Assembly (NCBI GenBank): GCA_963969395.1
Contig: OZ017797.1
Coordinates: forward strand, 37,820,001 to 37,884,000
Length of the DNA stretch: 64,000 nucleotides
DNA from: Pseudoscleropodium purum
Lineage: Eukaryota > Streptophyta > Bryopsida > Hypnales > Brachytheciaceae
Direction of reading: 5' to 3'
The position numbers and the translations under genes are program-made. Positions within the stretch are counted from its first letter, which is position 1. Every line of letters begins with the position of its first letter. Of this stretch, positions 1-11,340 are shown in pieces. Below the pieces are notes generated by a model, which made no database searches, was not told the DNA's origin, and worked only from the letters and a program-made list of their open reading frames with translations.

Positions 1-3000
1 TCCTTCTATTCTAAAATGATCTTTTGGTTCCCTTTAATTTTTTAGTCCCAAAATAATCTTCTACTTGTACATTGTGATGTTGGAGGAAAGAGGCTAGCAA
101 TAGTTCCAAGACTTGTTGCAATGGTAAATGACTAAGGGGTCAATCAACATTGTATGTGCAAGCAATCAAAAAGAGGTCAATCAATCCATTATATGTGTAG
201 CATAAATTTCAATTAGTAAAAGGAATTGTTCTTCAGTTGTTTTTTACTATTTTGAGTGTTGCCTAATTCAAAGAGATGAAGCTCTGGGTCTTTGTAGGAG
301 GCGCTACATATGATTATATGCCTAACATAAAATGATGACCTCACACTCAACAATTAAGTATCCACTTGTGCTCCTTTAAAATATCCAAAAAATTCTACCA
401 TTAGAAGGGATTTGAGGCCAATTATAGCATACGAGTTCTCAAGCTGCAAGAAACAAGAGAACTGTGCCATTGTAGTAATATGATGCGGCTAGGAGACTAA
501 CATGTCATATAAATTTTTTTTTTTTCAAAAATTGAAATTAAATATTTTTTTCAAATTCTATTTTATTTTTAAGAATGAATGAATGAATGAATTTTTAATT
601 TTTGATAGCAAGTTGTTCCTTCACTACAGGGGAACAACAAAGGAAATAGGTATGAAATAGGCTTCTATTAGTCTCAAATCTCTTTTAATGTTTTCAATAC
701 TCAAATATATGTGGCTTGAAAAGGGCTCCAAAATTCAAAGTTTCAAAATAATAGGAATATATCAAATTCTACTGATTGCTTGAAATGGCTTGAAATAAGG
801 TTATTTTCACCCTTGATTCTCAATATTTTGTACAATTAAAAGATCATTTTGGCACAAAGGGAAGTGATATATCCAATTTTTGATTTTTTTAAAATAACAA
901 TTTCAATGGATAATATAATTCATTAATAATCCACAATAATCCATAAACTAATCATTGTCAATATAATGAGTGTAGAGAGAAGATTTTAACACACTTCAGC
1001 ATGTAATTTTTGGATATTATATAAATAAATTGTAAATTTATAAAGCAAGTCATGGTTTCTGGTATTAAACTCCCTTACTATTCTAGTTGGCAAATGAAAT
1101 TGCAACCTAAGTATTGGCTCTATATTGGTATTTTTTTATTTATTGTAAGTCAATTTAGAAGATATACTCTGGAAAAAAGAAATTCATGCAAATCATTTTG
1201 AAAACGTGTCATTGGTAATCGAGTTGTTCAAATAAAATATAATGAAAGAATACTATATTGTCAAATCCAATCCAAACAAGCGGCTAGTCTATAAGAGACT
1301 CAATCTTTGTGGTAGTGACTTGCTTTCTAATAAGGTCCTATTCAAATATCCTCACAAACAATTAGGCCTAGGTTTTTGCCCACTCACTTGTAGTATGCTT
1401 GTAAGTGCTTTTTCCTTTGTGATGCATGATTAGTCTTTTATGTAATTTTCAAATTCCAATTCTTCAAAGTCATTCTCAAACATCTTTTGCAAATATGTGT
1501 CATAATTACTTATTACTCCCTTCATTCCGAAATAAGTGTCCAAATTGGAACCTCATGGTTTTTTATACAAATTTCATTAATCATATTGTATAATGCATAA
1601 TTCAAAAGAAATCGTTAGAAGAGTTTTGGGGAGTCCAAAAGCCTGTTTCGGGCCTATTCCCTTGTAGCTGTTCCCCACAACGAGGAGAATAGCCCACTAT
1701 CAAAATTTTCTTTTTCATAATAAAAAAAAAAAAAAAAATTTAGTCTCCAAATGAAAAAATAAAATAAAATAAAAATGGTCAATGACGTGGCAAGGGCTCA
1801 GCCATGTCAGACTGATACATTGAACTTGTTTCCTGCATTCGTAGGCTGTGATAACTCGTAGGCATCCAAAGGCCCCAAAAATCTTCTAATGCAAAGTTTA
1901 TATCACTATAATCAATGAAGACCATTAGATGTGTTCATTGCAATCTAAATAAAAATTAGGCCCCAAAAACCTTTATATAACTTTCTCAAAACTATTGAAA
2001 AAAATAAAAGTTTCTAAATTGCAAACACTCATTTATGTTGATCTTATTATCTTTAGGTTAGAGTATTATCTATAGATTTTTTGAATCATTTTCATACTTT
2101 AAAATTCCACATACATTGTACAATTTTAATACATTAGATTGTAGATAATGGAGTCTTAGATCCAATCCACTATAATTTAAATTGTCATTAAATTATGGTT
2201 TATAGGGACTACATTCATAATATAGAAGTGAAGACTAAATGGATTTGTTTCGACCCTATAGAAAACCTTTCTACATTTATTTGCAACTTCTTGACAAGCA
2301 AGTAGAAAACCCTCCCTTTCAATGAAGGAAGCAACCCATCATGGTGCAATTACTTAGAGCATGACTCCATTGGAAGTTGGACCTCCAATTTCCAGAGGAG
2401 GTTGGACCTCCGTGTCGGACATGGATTGACCCCTGAAACATTCCATTGAACAAGACCTCCAATGCACTGTCACTATAGCTACGCTTCATGGCCCACTACC
2501 ATAGCTACACATTGTCACCATAGCTACACATCGTCACCCTAAATTGCTTTTTGACTTTAAATTTGTCTTATACCTACGTTTTTTGGCCATTCGACACCCT
2601 CCAAGTCTACAAGGTCGAATTGCAAGGTCCAGAGGCCGGAGGGATATCTAGAGGTTTGTCTAAGAACATCCCTACCAATGAGCTTCCCTTTTTGTATCCA
2701 GATGAATCTCATCCAAAAAGGGAAGACCCACTAGCATGCTGTTTCATTAAAAATTTAGAGAATAAGAAGTTCAGTTTTCCAAACAGGGGAAAAGATATGG
2801 AACTCAATTTTGGTAAATCCTATAATATTTTAACTCAAGATCCACCACTCATACAACTTGAATGTATGCAAGAACTATTCCCATGTGCTTCCTTTTACTA
2901 ATGGCACTATAGATTCACTTCACTGCTATGTTTTCCAAGGTATTGCAAACTTGTAGGGAAGATATTGGTGGGGCTCTATTTTCCTATCCCTATCTCTCTA

Positions 3001-3960
3001 GATAAAGACAATGTATAGGAATAGGAATGGAGTACAAATTGGTGGGGGTGTTCAAAGTTCAAAAAATGAATGGAGGCTCTTTGGAGTAGTAGAAATCGGA
3101 GCTTTAGAACCCAATGGAGTCAAACTCTTAATTGGAGACCTCATCAACATATGGCTCTTCCTTTGTATGGTTGTTTTCATTCACCATATGGTCATCTTCC
3201 CTCTCCACCCTAATCCACTTCAAATGCTTATGAATGAAAGGACCTCAAGTAGGGATTAGTTATCACTTTCAAATACTAATCACTTCTTCCATGTGTCTCC
3301 CCAAGTATTCCTTGTGCCCCATTCATCTCAAAGCTCATCTTCCAAGCACACCACACCCATCTTAAGAACACCTAGCATGACAACAATATTTGGAAATGCC
3401 ACACTCACAAATGCCATCATGACTAAGATAAACTATCCTATTCTAGACTAAATCGGAGTAATCCCATTGTGAGCTAAATTCTGGCAGTAAAGTACATTCA
3501 AATTCTGAAATGTACACCACTTACGCAAGTTAGCCCGCAATGGGCTTGCTCCCATTCGGTCTGGAATGGGTAAGTTTACCTTATGGCATCTCGGGTTGGC
3601 CGGAAGCTGAGGAAAATTACTGTCGAACGAGAATGAGAGCTCTGAAACCAACAGCCTGAAACTCATGCACTCAGAATCCCCAAAACATTTCATCTCAAGG
3701 ATACCATTTACATTAAAAAAGAAATGTAAATGACAAGCATTTACACAATTGAGAGTTTAATAATGAAAAATGAGATGCAGCAATCATGCTACTAATCACT
3801 TAATACCCAGATTGCCAAGACTGACGGTAGACCACACCTTAGCGCCCTATTCAGAGTTGAAATATAATGACATAAAACTTCAAGTAGTTGAGAACAATGA
3901 AGAAATGCGCCAATGATAACCTGTCTTCCAGCATCTCATCTTCAGGTTACATTGAAGGAA
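1..3960. other. AT-rich intergenic DNA, no gene recognised
   Basis: No open frame here shows a recognisable domain or a believable exon chain. Open frames at 2551-2901 and 3011-3259 have neither family similarity that I can see nor splice context. The stretch contains A/T runs, a short GAAT microsatellite near 575-590 and a small tandem repeat at 2469-2537. The last few hundred bases before 3975 probably include the 3' UTR of the minus-strand hydroxylase gene. Confidence 0.5.
2469..2537. repeat. Short imperfect tandem repeat (CATAGCTACACATYGTCAC)
   Basis: Three to four imperfect copies of a roughly 20-bp unit containing ATAGCTACRC lie head to tail, ending in two near-identical copies of CATAGCTACACATYGTCAC. 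No function is evident. Confidence 0.6.
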
Positions 3961-3974
3961 GATAACTAAAGATC

Positions 3975-6900
3975 TCATTGAAGCACATTGGAGTCGTATT
4001 TCAATTTGGCTGGAAGAGTGCCAAATATAAAATCCCAGAATGGGGACGTGATGCCGTAGGCATCTTCTTGCATTTTGAAGTGATGGTTCAGGTGGTACCG
4101 CTGCAAAATGAACATACTATTATAGCTTAGTACACAATGCTACTTGATGCTGTCTCAGAAACTTCACTCCCTCCCTCGAAGTCTTGCTATTTCTTAGAGG
4201 AGACATCTGAGGGCAAGCTCCATTAACAATTCAAATGCGACAACAGCATAAAAGTTAACACAAAACAACATTAGGGGAGCTTTCGGCTTGAATTACCTTC
4301 AAATTTCGAGTAGCATCATTAATTGGGGTACCATGGTGGAGGAAGTAGTGTGTCACATCATACAGAATATATCCAAGTAAACCAAATCCGAAGACTGATG
4401 GAGCCCAGATTCTTGAAAACAAGAGGCAAATTACACCATACAACTGGGGAGGAATACATCAACTTTGTCAGCAAACAAACTGAGGCTCCAGCAATACTAA
4501 AGTGAACCACAAGAATTCAAGGTTCTAATCAAAACATGTAACATGAATTCAAAGCGCGGAGAAAACTTGTGATGTTGCCACAAATCATACAACTACCAGG
4601 TTGAGACACTTACAGGTGCAGCAAACATAGCTGCAAAGGTTGGTGGAAAGACAAGTCGGTAACCATCCATAGGATGTTTATGATGGCAGCCATGAAGTAG
4701 ATAATGAAGCGTATTTGGCCTACACGATATCAAGCACTTGTAGAAGTACAGACAAGGCCCAAACAGTAGAGCTAATGACGATTCCCTCTTAAATACTCTT
4801 CAAATAGGCAGCAACACACACATATGCACAAACCCTGTGATGTAAAACCGAAACAATGTAACAGGTAAGTCTAATCCATACCCTCAAGTGAAATGGGGGA
4901 AAAGGTAACTCGAACTTACCAGTAGGATGTAGTCTTGACATGAAAAAGGAAACGATGCAAGATGTACTCCACCATCGACCAGATGAAGATGCCTAAGGGC
5001 ATAGTAGTAAGTAACTTGTCCACGGGAAAACCCCTTCGGATAGCAATGACTTGCAACCAAATGACAACCGGGATCCATATGACGGGTACGACCCACCAAA
5101 TAGTCTTCGTCAAAGACTGCAAATGACAGAAAAGCTTCAGAAAAGAGGGATCCACGCAACTCAGCACTCATTTAAATTTACTGATCTACCTTTTAAAAAG
5201 GCTGAGATATTCAGTTTGGCAAAATGACAAATGACGTCTTTCTTTACTGTTTAGTCTCTGAGATGACGCATAGGGGATCAAACATTACCTCGAATAATTC
5301 TTTCAATCTAATGTTCCGAATAGTACATTCACATTGAACATTAGTCACTTCTATTATATGACAAAAGAGGGGTTTGAATTGTCAAACTGCATTGTGTTGT
5401 AGTCGTCTTACATTGAATCGAAGTCATATTAACTACAGAAATGGTCGATTTGAACTTCAAAAAATCAGTTGTGAGTATGTGTTGTATAGTCAAGTTTCTC
5501 GTATGATTGAGAGCCGCATTAGAGAGATTAGACTGCACATAAGCCTTAGGGCCCGCGGATAAGGTGAGAATCTGCATACCTCCATAAAATCATTGGCGAA
5601 AAAACGTGGACTCTCCTTTTGCACAATAGGCTGGTGCACCCACTCCTGGTAGCGATCGCCAAGATGCCCTACCTGTGATGTGCAAATATAAAATCTGCTG
5701 TGAGCAATCGAACCAAGATGTATAATTCATACTTATTTAGGTTGACATGTATTCTGTAGCGCTTCACAATTACAATTCATGGCTATACCCTATACCAAGA
5801 GTAAACAATTCATATCCTTTTGAGATTAAGATGCAGAAGGTTTCTGACCTCCGGAATATGCCACTTCAATCACGCAGCATGAAGACAGTTCAATAAAATA
5901 TAGAAACAGTGCTCCTACCTGGAAAACTAACGGCTCGTTTAAGTCCACTGAGTAAGTATTGTCTTTGCCATCAACCTGTTCCGCAAGATGCATTGCCATT
6001 GAACCTGCACTGCACTTCACATATTTTACTAAAGTCAGTCATATTTACAAGTGCAGTAAATCTAAATTCTCACTTCTTGCTTGCCCTGCCCAATGTCCTC
6101 CTGTTCCTCGATATCACCCTCACACCTTTCCTATAAATGAAGAAACTAAACTAAAAAAACCTGATGTACTCGTCTTAGGAAAATGTTCATCATTATTGCT
6201 GTATGCTACGATGAAATATTAAGGACAATTCGTAACAGGGAACTCACGCAGGACTACGGACTAAATTCAGCAAGAATGGTACAAAGTCATCATCAGGAAG
6301 ACCAATTTTAGCCATCTTACCATGGCATATCGTTGAGACTTCCAATACGATAGTCTTTGAGCATGCCAAAAGTAGCTTCGCTGTGAGCATGATCGGACGC
6401 ATCACTCATACCCCTCATCAACTGCCCTACATCCTTCTCCTGTAGGTGCTCCAGAATGACCTGAGCATTCAAAAGACATAAGATGAAATATTATTTGCAC
6501 CTCTTAACATGCAAGCTAGGTCTTAAATACACTAGCATGAGTATCTAAATGGTTCTGACAAGAAGATAAACAAACACCATTAGAAAAAAATGAACTTCTT
6601 AACAAGTTAGCACACCAAGTGAGACGTGAATGCTAGCTTACGGAAACCTTATAAGGACCGGAGATTTCTAAGGAAGAGATTAACGCTTGCGAAATTGCAG
6701 AAAAAAGACCTAAATGGAATTTGTCATCTCCAGCAATATTATCGAATTGGAATCAAATTGGAATCAAAATATGCAAGCGGCAACAGCGCGTCTCGTGAAT
6801 TGACGGAGGTTTTGAAATTTAATGATCGTCAACATAGCTTAAGTCTGAATACTCTATTCTAAGGACACTACAAGCACAAATGTAGAATATGCAGGATTAA

Positions 6901-7527
6901 TATATGAAGCTAACAAGAAATATTATAATAAAGGCAAGTTCAATCCTTCTTGGAATGATTACATAAAAATTCACAGAGCGACAAAAGCTCTACGCGCAGG
7001 TGAGATGTTCCACAAGAAAAGAATTGACAGCCTGGGATAACCTTGCAAACTGACATAAGGAGAGAGGTAAATAGTTTTGAACTGTGACAAGTCCACTACC
7101 ACTACTTCTCAAAACATTTTATACTTTCCAAGAGATGCTGACTAGAAGGGGTAGCGCGCGACATGTGTTCCTCATTCAAGTGCAGGGCATTTTTCTTTGA
7201 CCCGATCAATGTCACAGAGATTTCAACTGCTGTTAAACCAAGAGCTTGTAAACCAAATCAAAAACCTTGACAAACTCTATCATTTCCTCTACATTCGCAC
7301 AGCACAACAAAGTTTCTCGACCGACTTTCCTCCAAGAAAACGATCACACTTACTTCAGGACCACCGGGATGACTCTGCAAAAATCCCGTCACATTGTACA
7401 CCTCCCCGTCAATAACTATCCACGCATCGTCGACATAGCTGTGCACGGCAACCTCTTCACTGCTAAACCTCCGCTGCTCCATACATTCACCAAATCTCCC
7501 GCCATTGCACTCCGCCGAGGGCGCCAT
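3975..7527 (-). CDS. FAH: Cytochrome b5-fused fatty acid (sphingolipid) 2-hydroxylase
   Basis: Di-iron membrane hydroxylase of the ER that 2-hydroxylates the fatty acyl chain of ceramides, fed by an N-terminal cytochrome b5. Eight exons: 7354-7527, 6321-6460, 5919-6009, 5580-5672, 4920-5116, 4614-4719, 4297-4443, 3975-4100. They join to 1074 nt, 357 residues plus stop. The b5 domain (about 20-100) has heme ligands in HPGG (His53) and HS (His84). The motif SVDLNEPLVFQVG is the FAH signature. Four histidine clusters follow in family order: HRFLFH, HGCHHKHPMD, HYFLHH and HLNHHF, interleaved with hydrophobic segments. The start at 7527 is the first ATG in frame with the b5 core. The sister exon copy at 10955 uses a different upstream frame because of a 1-nt indel, so the extreme N-terminus is uncertain. 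The exon 2/3 junction was chosen by reading frame. Arabidopsis FAH1/FAH2 lack the fused b5 domain; yeast Scs7 and animal FA2H have it. Confidence 0.9.
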
Positions 7528-7958
7528 AGATCTTGACCGCAAAACTCAAACAGAATATCCAAATCTAAAAATCTCCACCCACCATGGACTCTAGATCTCT
7601 GCCTTCGCTCCCTCCCCAATCTCGCCCTCTCGCTCAAGCGAAGCACACAATGCAGCACAAAGAAGCGACGCCGCGATACTGAAACCCGAGAAAACACCAA
7701 TGCTGCGCAGCAAGAAAGAGATTCTAAATAGTGATTCTCCGATGCACAATGGCGGAAAGATCATCTGCCATTCAGAAGAACGAGAAGTGCAAGAATTTGC
7801 CAAAGCAATGAGGGCCACGCACATGAGGCCGAACTGGCCGTCCGACTTCACGTATTCGCCCCCCGCAACGGCCGCGTTCGCCTCGATAGCTCCAGCCGAA
7901 GAACCCACGCGACGTCACACCAAATGGGCCGTCAAATTCTCACCGCGCCATGTGCACT

Positions 7959-8401
7959 TAGAGCATCCTCAGTCGACCCGGTATATTGGCCTCCAAATGT
8001 AATTCTAACTTTTGACTCCTATATAATTAGAACTTGAAATTTGTATCATTGGAAGTGCATCCCAAAGTACTTAGAATAGGTACACAAAAACTCAAATTTA
8101 GACACTGGATTATTAAAAAAAAACTGCTCAAAGTTCACTTTAAATTTGGAGCACAAAGTGTATTGGTACCATAAGCTTGATTTGTCAATGCTTGCTTTTA
8201 TAAATTCTTTTTGTCTTTCAGTGAACTTTGAAGTAGTTTATATTCATCATTCAATGTCTAATTTTGAGTTTTTTTGTACCTATTCAAAGTCATGTGGGAC
8301 GTGCTTCTAGTGGCAAAAATTTCAAGCTCAAATTACAGAACAATAAAAAATTAGAAGTTTATTTAGAGGGGTAAATTCTAGAGTGCATTGAAGATGCCCT
8401 A
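7959..8401. mobile_element. Fold-back MITE-like element upstream of the hydroxylase gene
   Basis: A 443-bp stretch whose two halves are imperfect reverse complements over most of their length. The ends are TAGAGCATC and, inverted, TAGGGCATC. Both halves share the internal block GAATAGGTACA. A 3-bp direct repeat ACT flanks it (7956-7958 and 8402-8404), which would fit a Harbinger-type insertion, but three bases are weak evidence. It begins about 430 bp upstream of the hydroxylase start codon, inside the likely promoter. No protein is encoded. Confidence 0.7.
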
Positions 8402-8404
8402 ACT

Positions 8405-10640
8405 TGATGATTAGTGTTTGGGCCTCCTACTCCAATGCACCCCACAAGTTTGCAATGATTTGTGTCAAATTTGTAACATTCTACATCATGATTGTCTCTA
8501 AAGTAAGTTTATAAAGTCATCATTTACCAATTGATTTGCAATTTGGAGGAATTTGACTTTCTAAAATAACATTTAAAAAAAAATTCTTGAAAAACAAAAG
8601 GAATTGGCATCTAATCCAAAATAGTTTCATATTTCTTGAATTTTTGTAGATTTAATTATGAATTTTGAAATTAGAATTGCAAAAGACCCTAAATGTGTTC
8701 AACACCTCATATATTCACTATAGTTGCATTGACTAAATTAATGCAACTAGTACATTGAAGAAAACAATATCTGTGTATGTACATTTACATTACACAACAA
8801 TTTTAGGATAAATTGTTGTAAGACCTTCTACCTTATTTCTTCAACTCATAGAGGATGGATTGACATTAAATAATGGTGTGCAATGGATTGAAGGTTTAAA
8901 TGGTATAGATGTCAATGTAAAATAAAATGTGTTGAAAGAAATAATCGGATGTTTGGGTCTAGTATTCAATATAATGTTTTTATATGTCTAATAGAATTGT
9001 AATTATGTGCTATATATTTGTTAGAATAGTGATATGAATGTCAAAAGTTACGATAAAAGACGAAAAAGAATGAGGTATGTATTAAAAATCAATTTTAATA
9101 GCATGTTTGAATCTATCATTTTTAAAAATTAGTAGATTTTGTTTTTAAGAAAATTATATTACAAGGTACTATAGTAGAAATAATAATATTCTAAGTTGCC
9201 CAATAGGGTTTTTAAAATTATTAGTATATAAAATCAAGAAGAGAATTGTTTTAAAGATTGTATGAAAAGAGGCATTCAATAGTTATGGATTTTTGATTGG
9301 ATAGAAATAGTTTCTATTAGTTGTTTGTTGTAGTATTTTATATTGTTTACATAATAGGTTTTAAAATTCTAATACTTGTTGGCTCTTCAACAAAATAATA
9401 AAAAAAGGCAGTTGCATCAACAAAAGTCAAATGTGACATTTTGACCATAGTTATTCTTATGCAAATGGTCAAGATTTTGTGAATTCTTATTAGCAAATGA
9501 AGGACAATTCCAATGCTTTAAATGGATGCATTTTATTTGATATTGCACATTAATGTTATAAACGTTTCCAGTTTTTATAAGATATAATTTAAATTCAACA
9601 CAAATTTGATGTCAAGTTGGTATACATTCCTACAATCAATATTTAGGATTTCATGGTGACTATTACATTTTGCTATCTCTACCTTATGTCATGGAATAGT
9701 GAATTTTTATTTATTAAATTCTTTGGTATCTAATTTCTTGTTACTTCAAACTTTAGCCCTAATTTCTAATATAGAATAAGCTTTATAATAGTCTTTAAAC
9801 CATTATTTGAAATGTCATTTGCAAAAAATACAATATTCAAATGATTCCTTCTTTGAATAAGATGATGTCAATTAGTATGTATGTCCAATAATAAATTGAA
9901 CTTTGTTGAAAGGGGGCTCTAGGTCCATTTATAGGAAAAAGGTTAAAAAGGAATATAAAATAGAAGGATATAAAAAAATAAAGAAGAAATAAAAAATAAG
10001 ACAAAGTTTTATTTTTTTGCTTATATATTATTATTACTACTATTAGTATTAATCAAAAATAACATATTAGAAATCTTGAATTTTAAAGAAATATATATAA
10101 TTTTACATGATTTTTTAATTTTTAATTTTTGTTTTATCCTATATTAATAAAACTATTTCAAGTATTTTTATTGGTACATTACTAATTTGAAAATACTAAA
10201 TTTCTTTTATTAAAGTTACTTCATCAAGAACTTTTTCCAACACTAATACTTGTTGCAATAGTTTGGGAACTATACAAAGTTTTTTAATACAAAAATTTAT
10301 AGTATTTTTCTATAAAAATCAATATAATGTAGCCTATGAGATTCCATTCGTGGGAAAAAAAATTTTAATTTTCAATTTAAAAACGTGTATTTTAGAATAT
10401 TTTACAAAAATATTCTGCATACTATAATGGATGAAACTACCAACAAACAGTCGGTTGCATAACGTCGCCACATTTGAATGAACGTACACACCTTTGGATG
10501 AATAACAACGTTTCATCTATAGTAATCTACGAATGCAAGGAGCTTCAGCTGCAAGTTACTATATTTCAAAATAAAATCCCTATTTACACGATACCAGGCT
10601 CTGCTGCCAGTCCCGGCCCGCTCGCCTTCTCCTTGAGTTC
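8405..10640. other. AT-rich intergenic spacer between inverted duplicates
   Basis: This spacer lies between the hydroxylase promoter and its inverted partial copy. It is strongly AT-rich with many A and T runs. I see no conserved coding frame, RNA gene or terminal-repeat element. Confidence 0.5.
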
Positions 10641-10644
10641 GAGG

Positions 10645-11112
10645 ACGCCATACCATTGCCAATTTCTTCCACTTCTCGTTCTTCGGAATGGTAGATGAAC
10701 TTTCTGCCATTGTATATGCGAGAATCACTATTTGGAATCTCTTTCTTGCTGCGCAGCATTGGTGTTTTCTCGGGTTTCAGTATCGCGGCGTCGCTTCTTT
10801 GTGCTGCATTGTGTGCTTGGTTCGAGCGAGAGGACGAGATTGAGGAGAGAGATCAGGCAGAGATCTAGAGTCTATGGTGGCTGGAGATTTTTAGATTTGG
10901 ATGTACTGTTTAAGTTTTTGCTGTCAGGATCTATGACACCCTTGGCGGAGTACAATGGCGGGAGATTTGGTGAAGGTGTGGAGCAGAGGAGTTCTAAGCA
11001 GTGAAGAGGTTGCCGTGCACAGCTGTGTCGACGATGCGTGGATAGTTGTTGACGGAGAGGTGTACGATGTGACGGGATTTTTGCAGAGTCATCCCGGCGG
11101 TCCTGAAGTAAG
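10645..11112 (+). pseudogene. Inverted partial duplicate of the hydroxylase promoter and exon 1
   Basis: This segment is the reverse-complement counterpart of roughly 7351-7830, with near-identical runs through the 5' UTR and exon 1 and more divergence toward its outer edge. From ATG 10955 it encodes the first half of a cytochrome b5 domain ending at HPGGPE, followed by an intact splice donor (GTAAGT at 11113). No exon 2, no second heme histidine and no hydroxylase domain follow before the SLX1 start at 11341, so it cannot make an FAH enzyme. Relative to the complete gene it has one extra nucleotide before the b5 core, so here ATG 10955 (MAGDLVKVW) is in frame with the core, while the frame corresponding to the complete gene's start ends early. 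It may survive as promoter or first-exon material for the downstream gene (inference). Confidence 0.8.
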
Positions 11113-11340
11113 TAAAAAAATTACTCTTGATCCTTTTCCCGCCTTGATCAATTAAAAAACAAGTCACAGCTAATGAGGACTCGCAAACCCTAATGCGGTG
11201 CCGGGTCGTGTCTCTCGATGCAGTCTCTTCGAGATTGATTGGTTCCTGTGGTTTTTGTGTTCAGAGTTTCGTATTTTCGATGTAGGAGGCTTGATTTGGG
11301 CTAAGGGAACAAACCGGCGAAGTCAAAAAGTGGAAGGAGG

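Noticed and set aside
2551..3259. Two plus-strand frames of 116 and 82 residues
   Set aside because: No recognisable family, no exon structure, and codon use like the surrounding spacer.
7591..7908. 105-residue minus-strand frame with two hydrophobic stretches upstream of the hydroxylase
   Set aside because: It overlaps the likely 5' UTR, and the frame is not kept in the inverted duplicate at 10.65-10.95 kb, so it is not under coding constraint.
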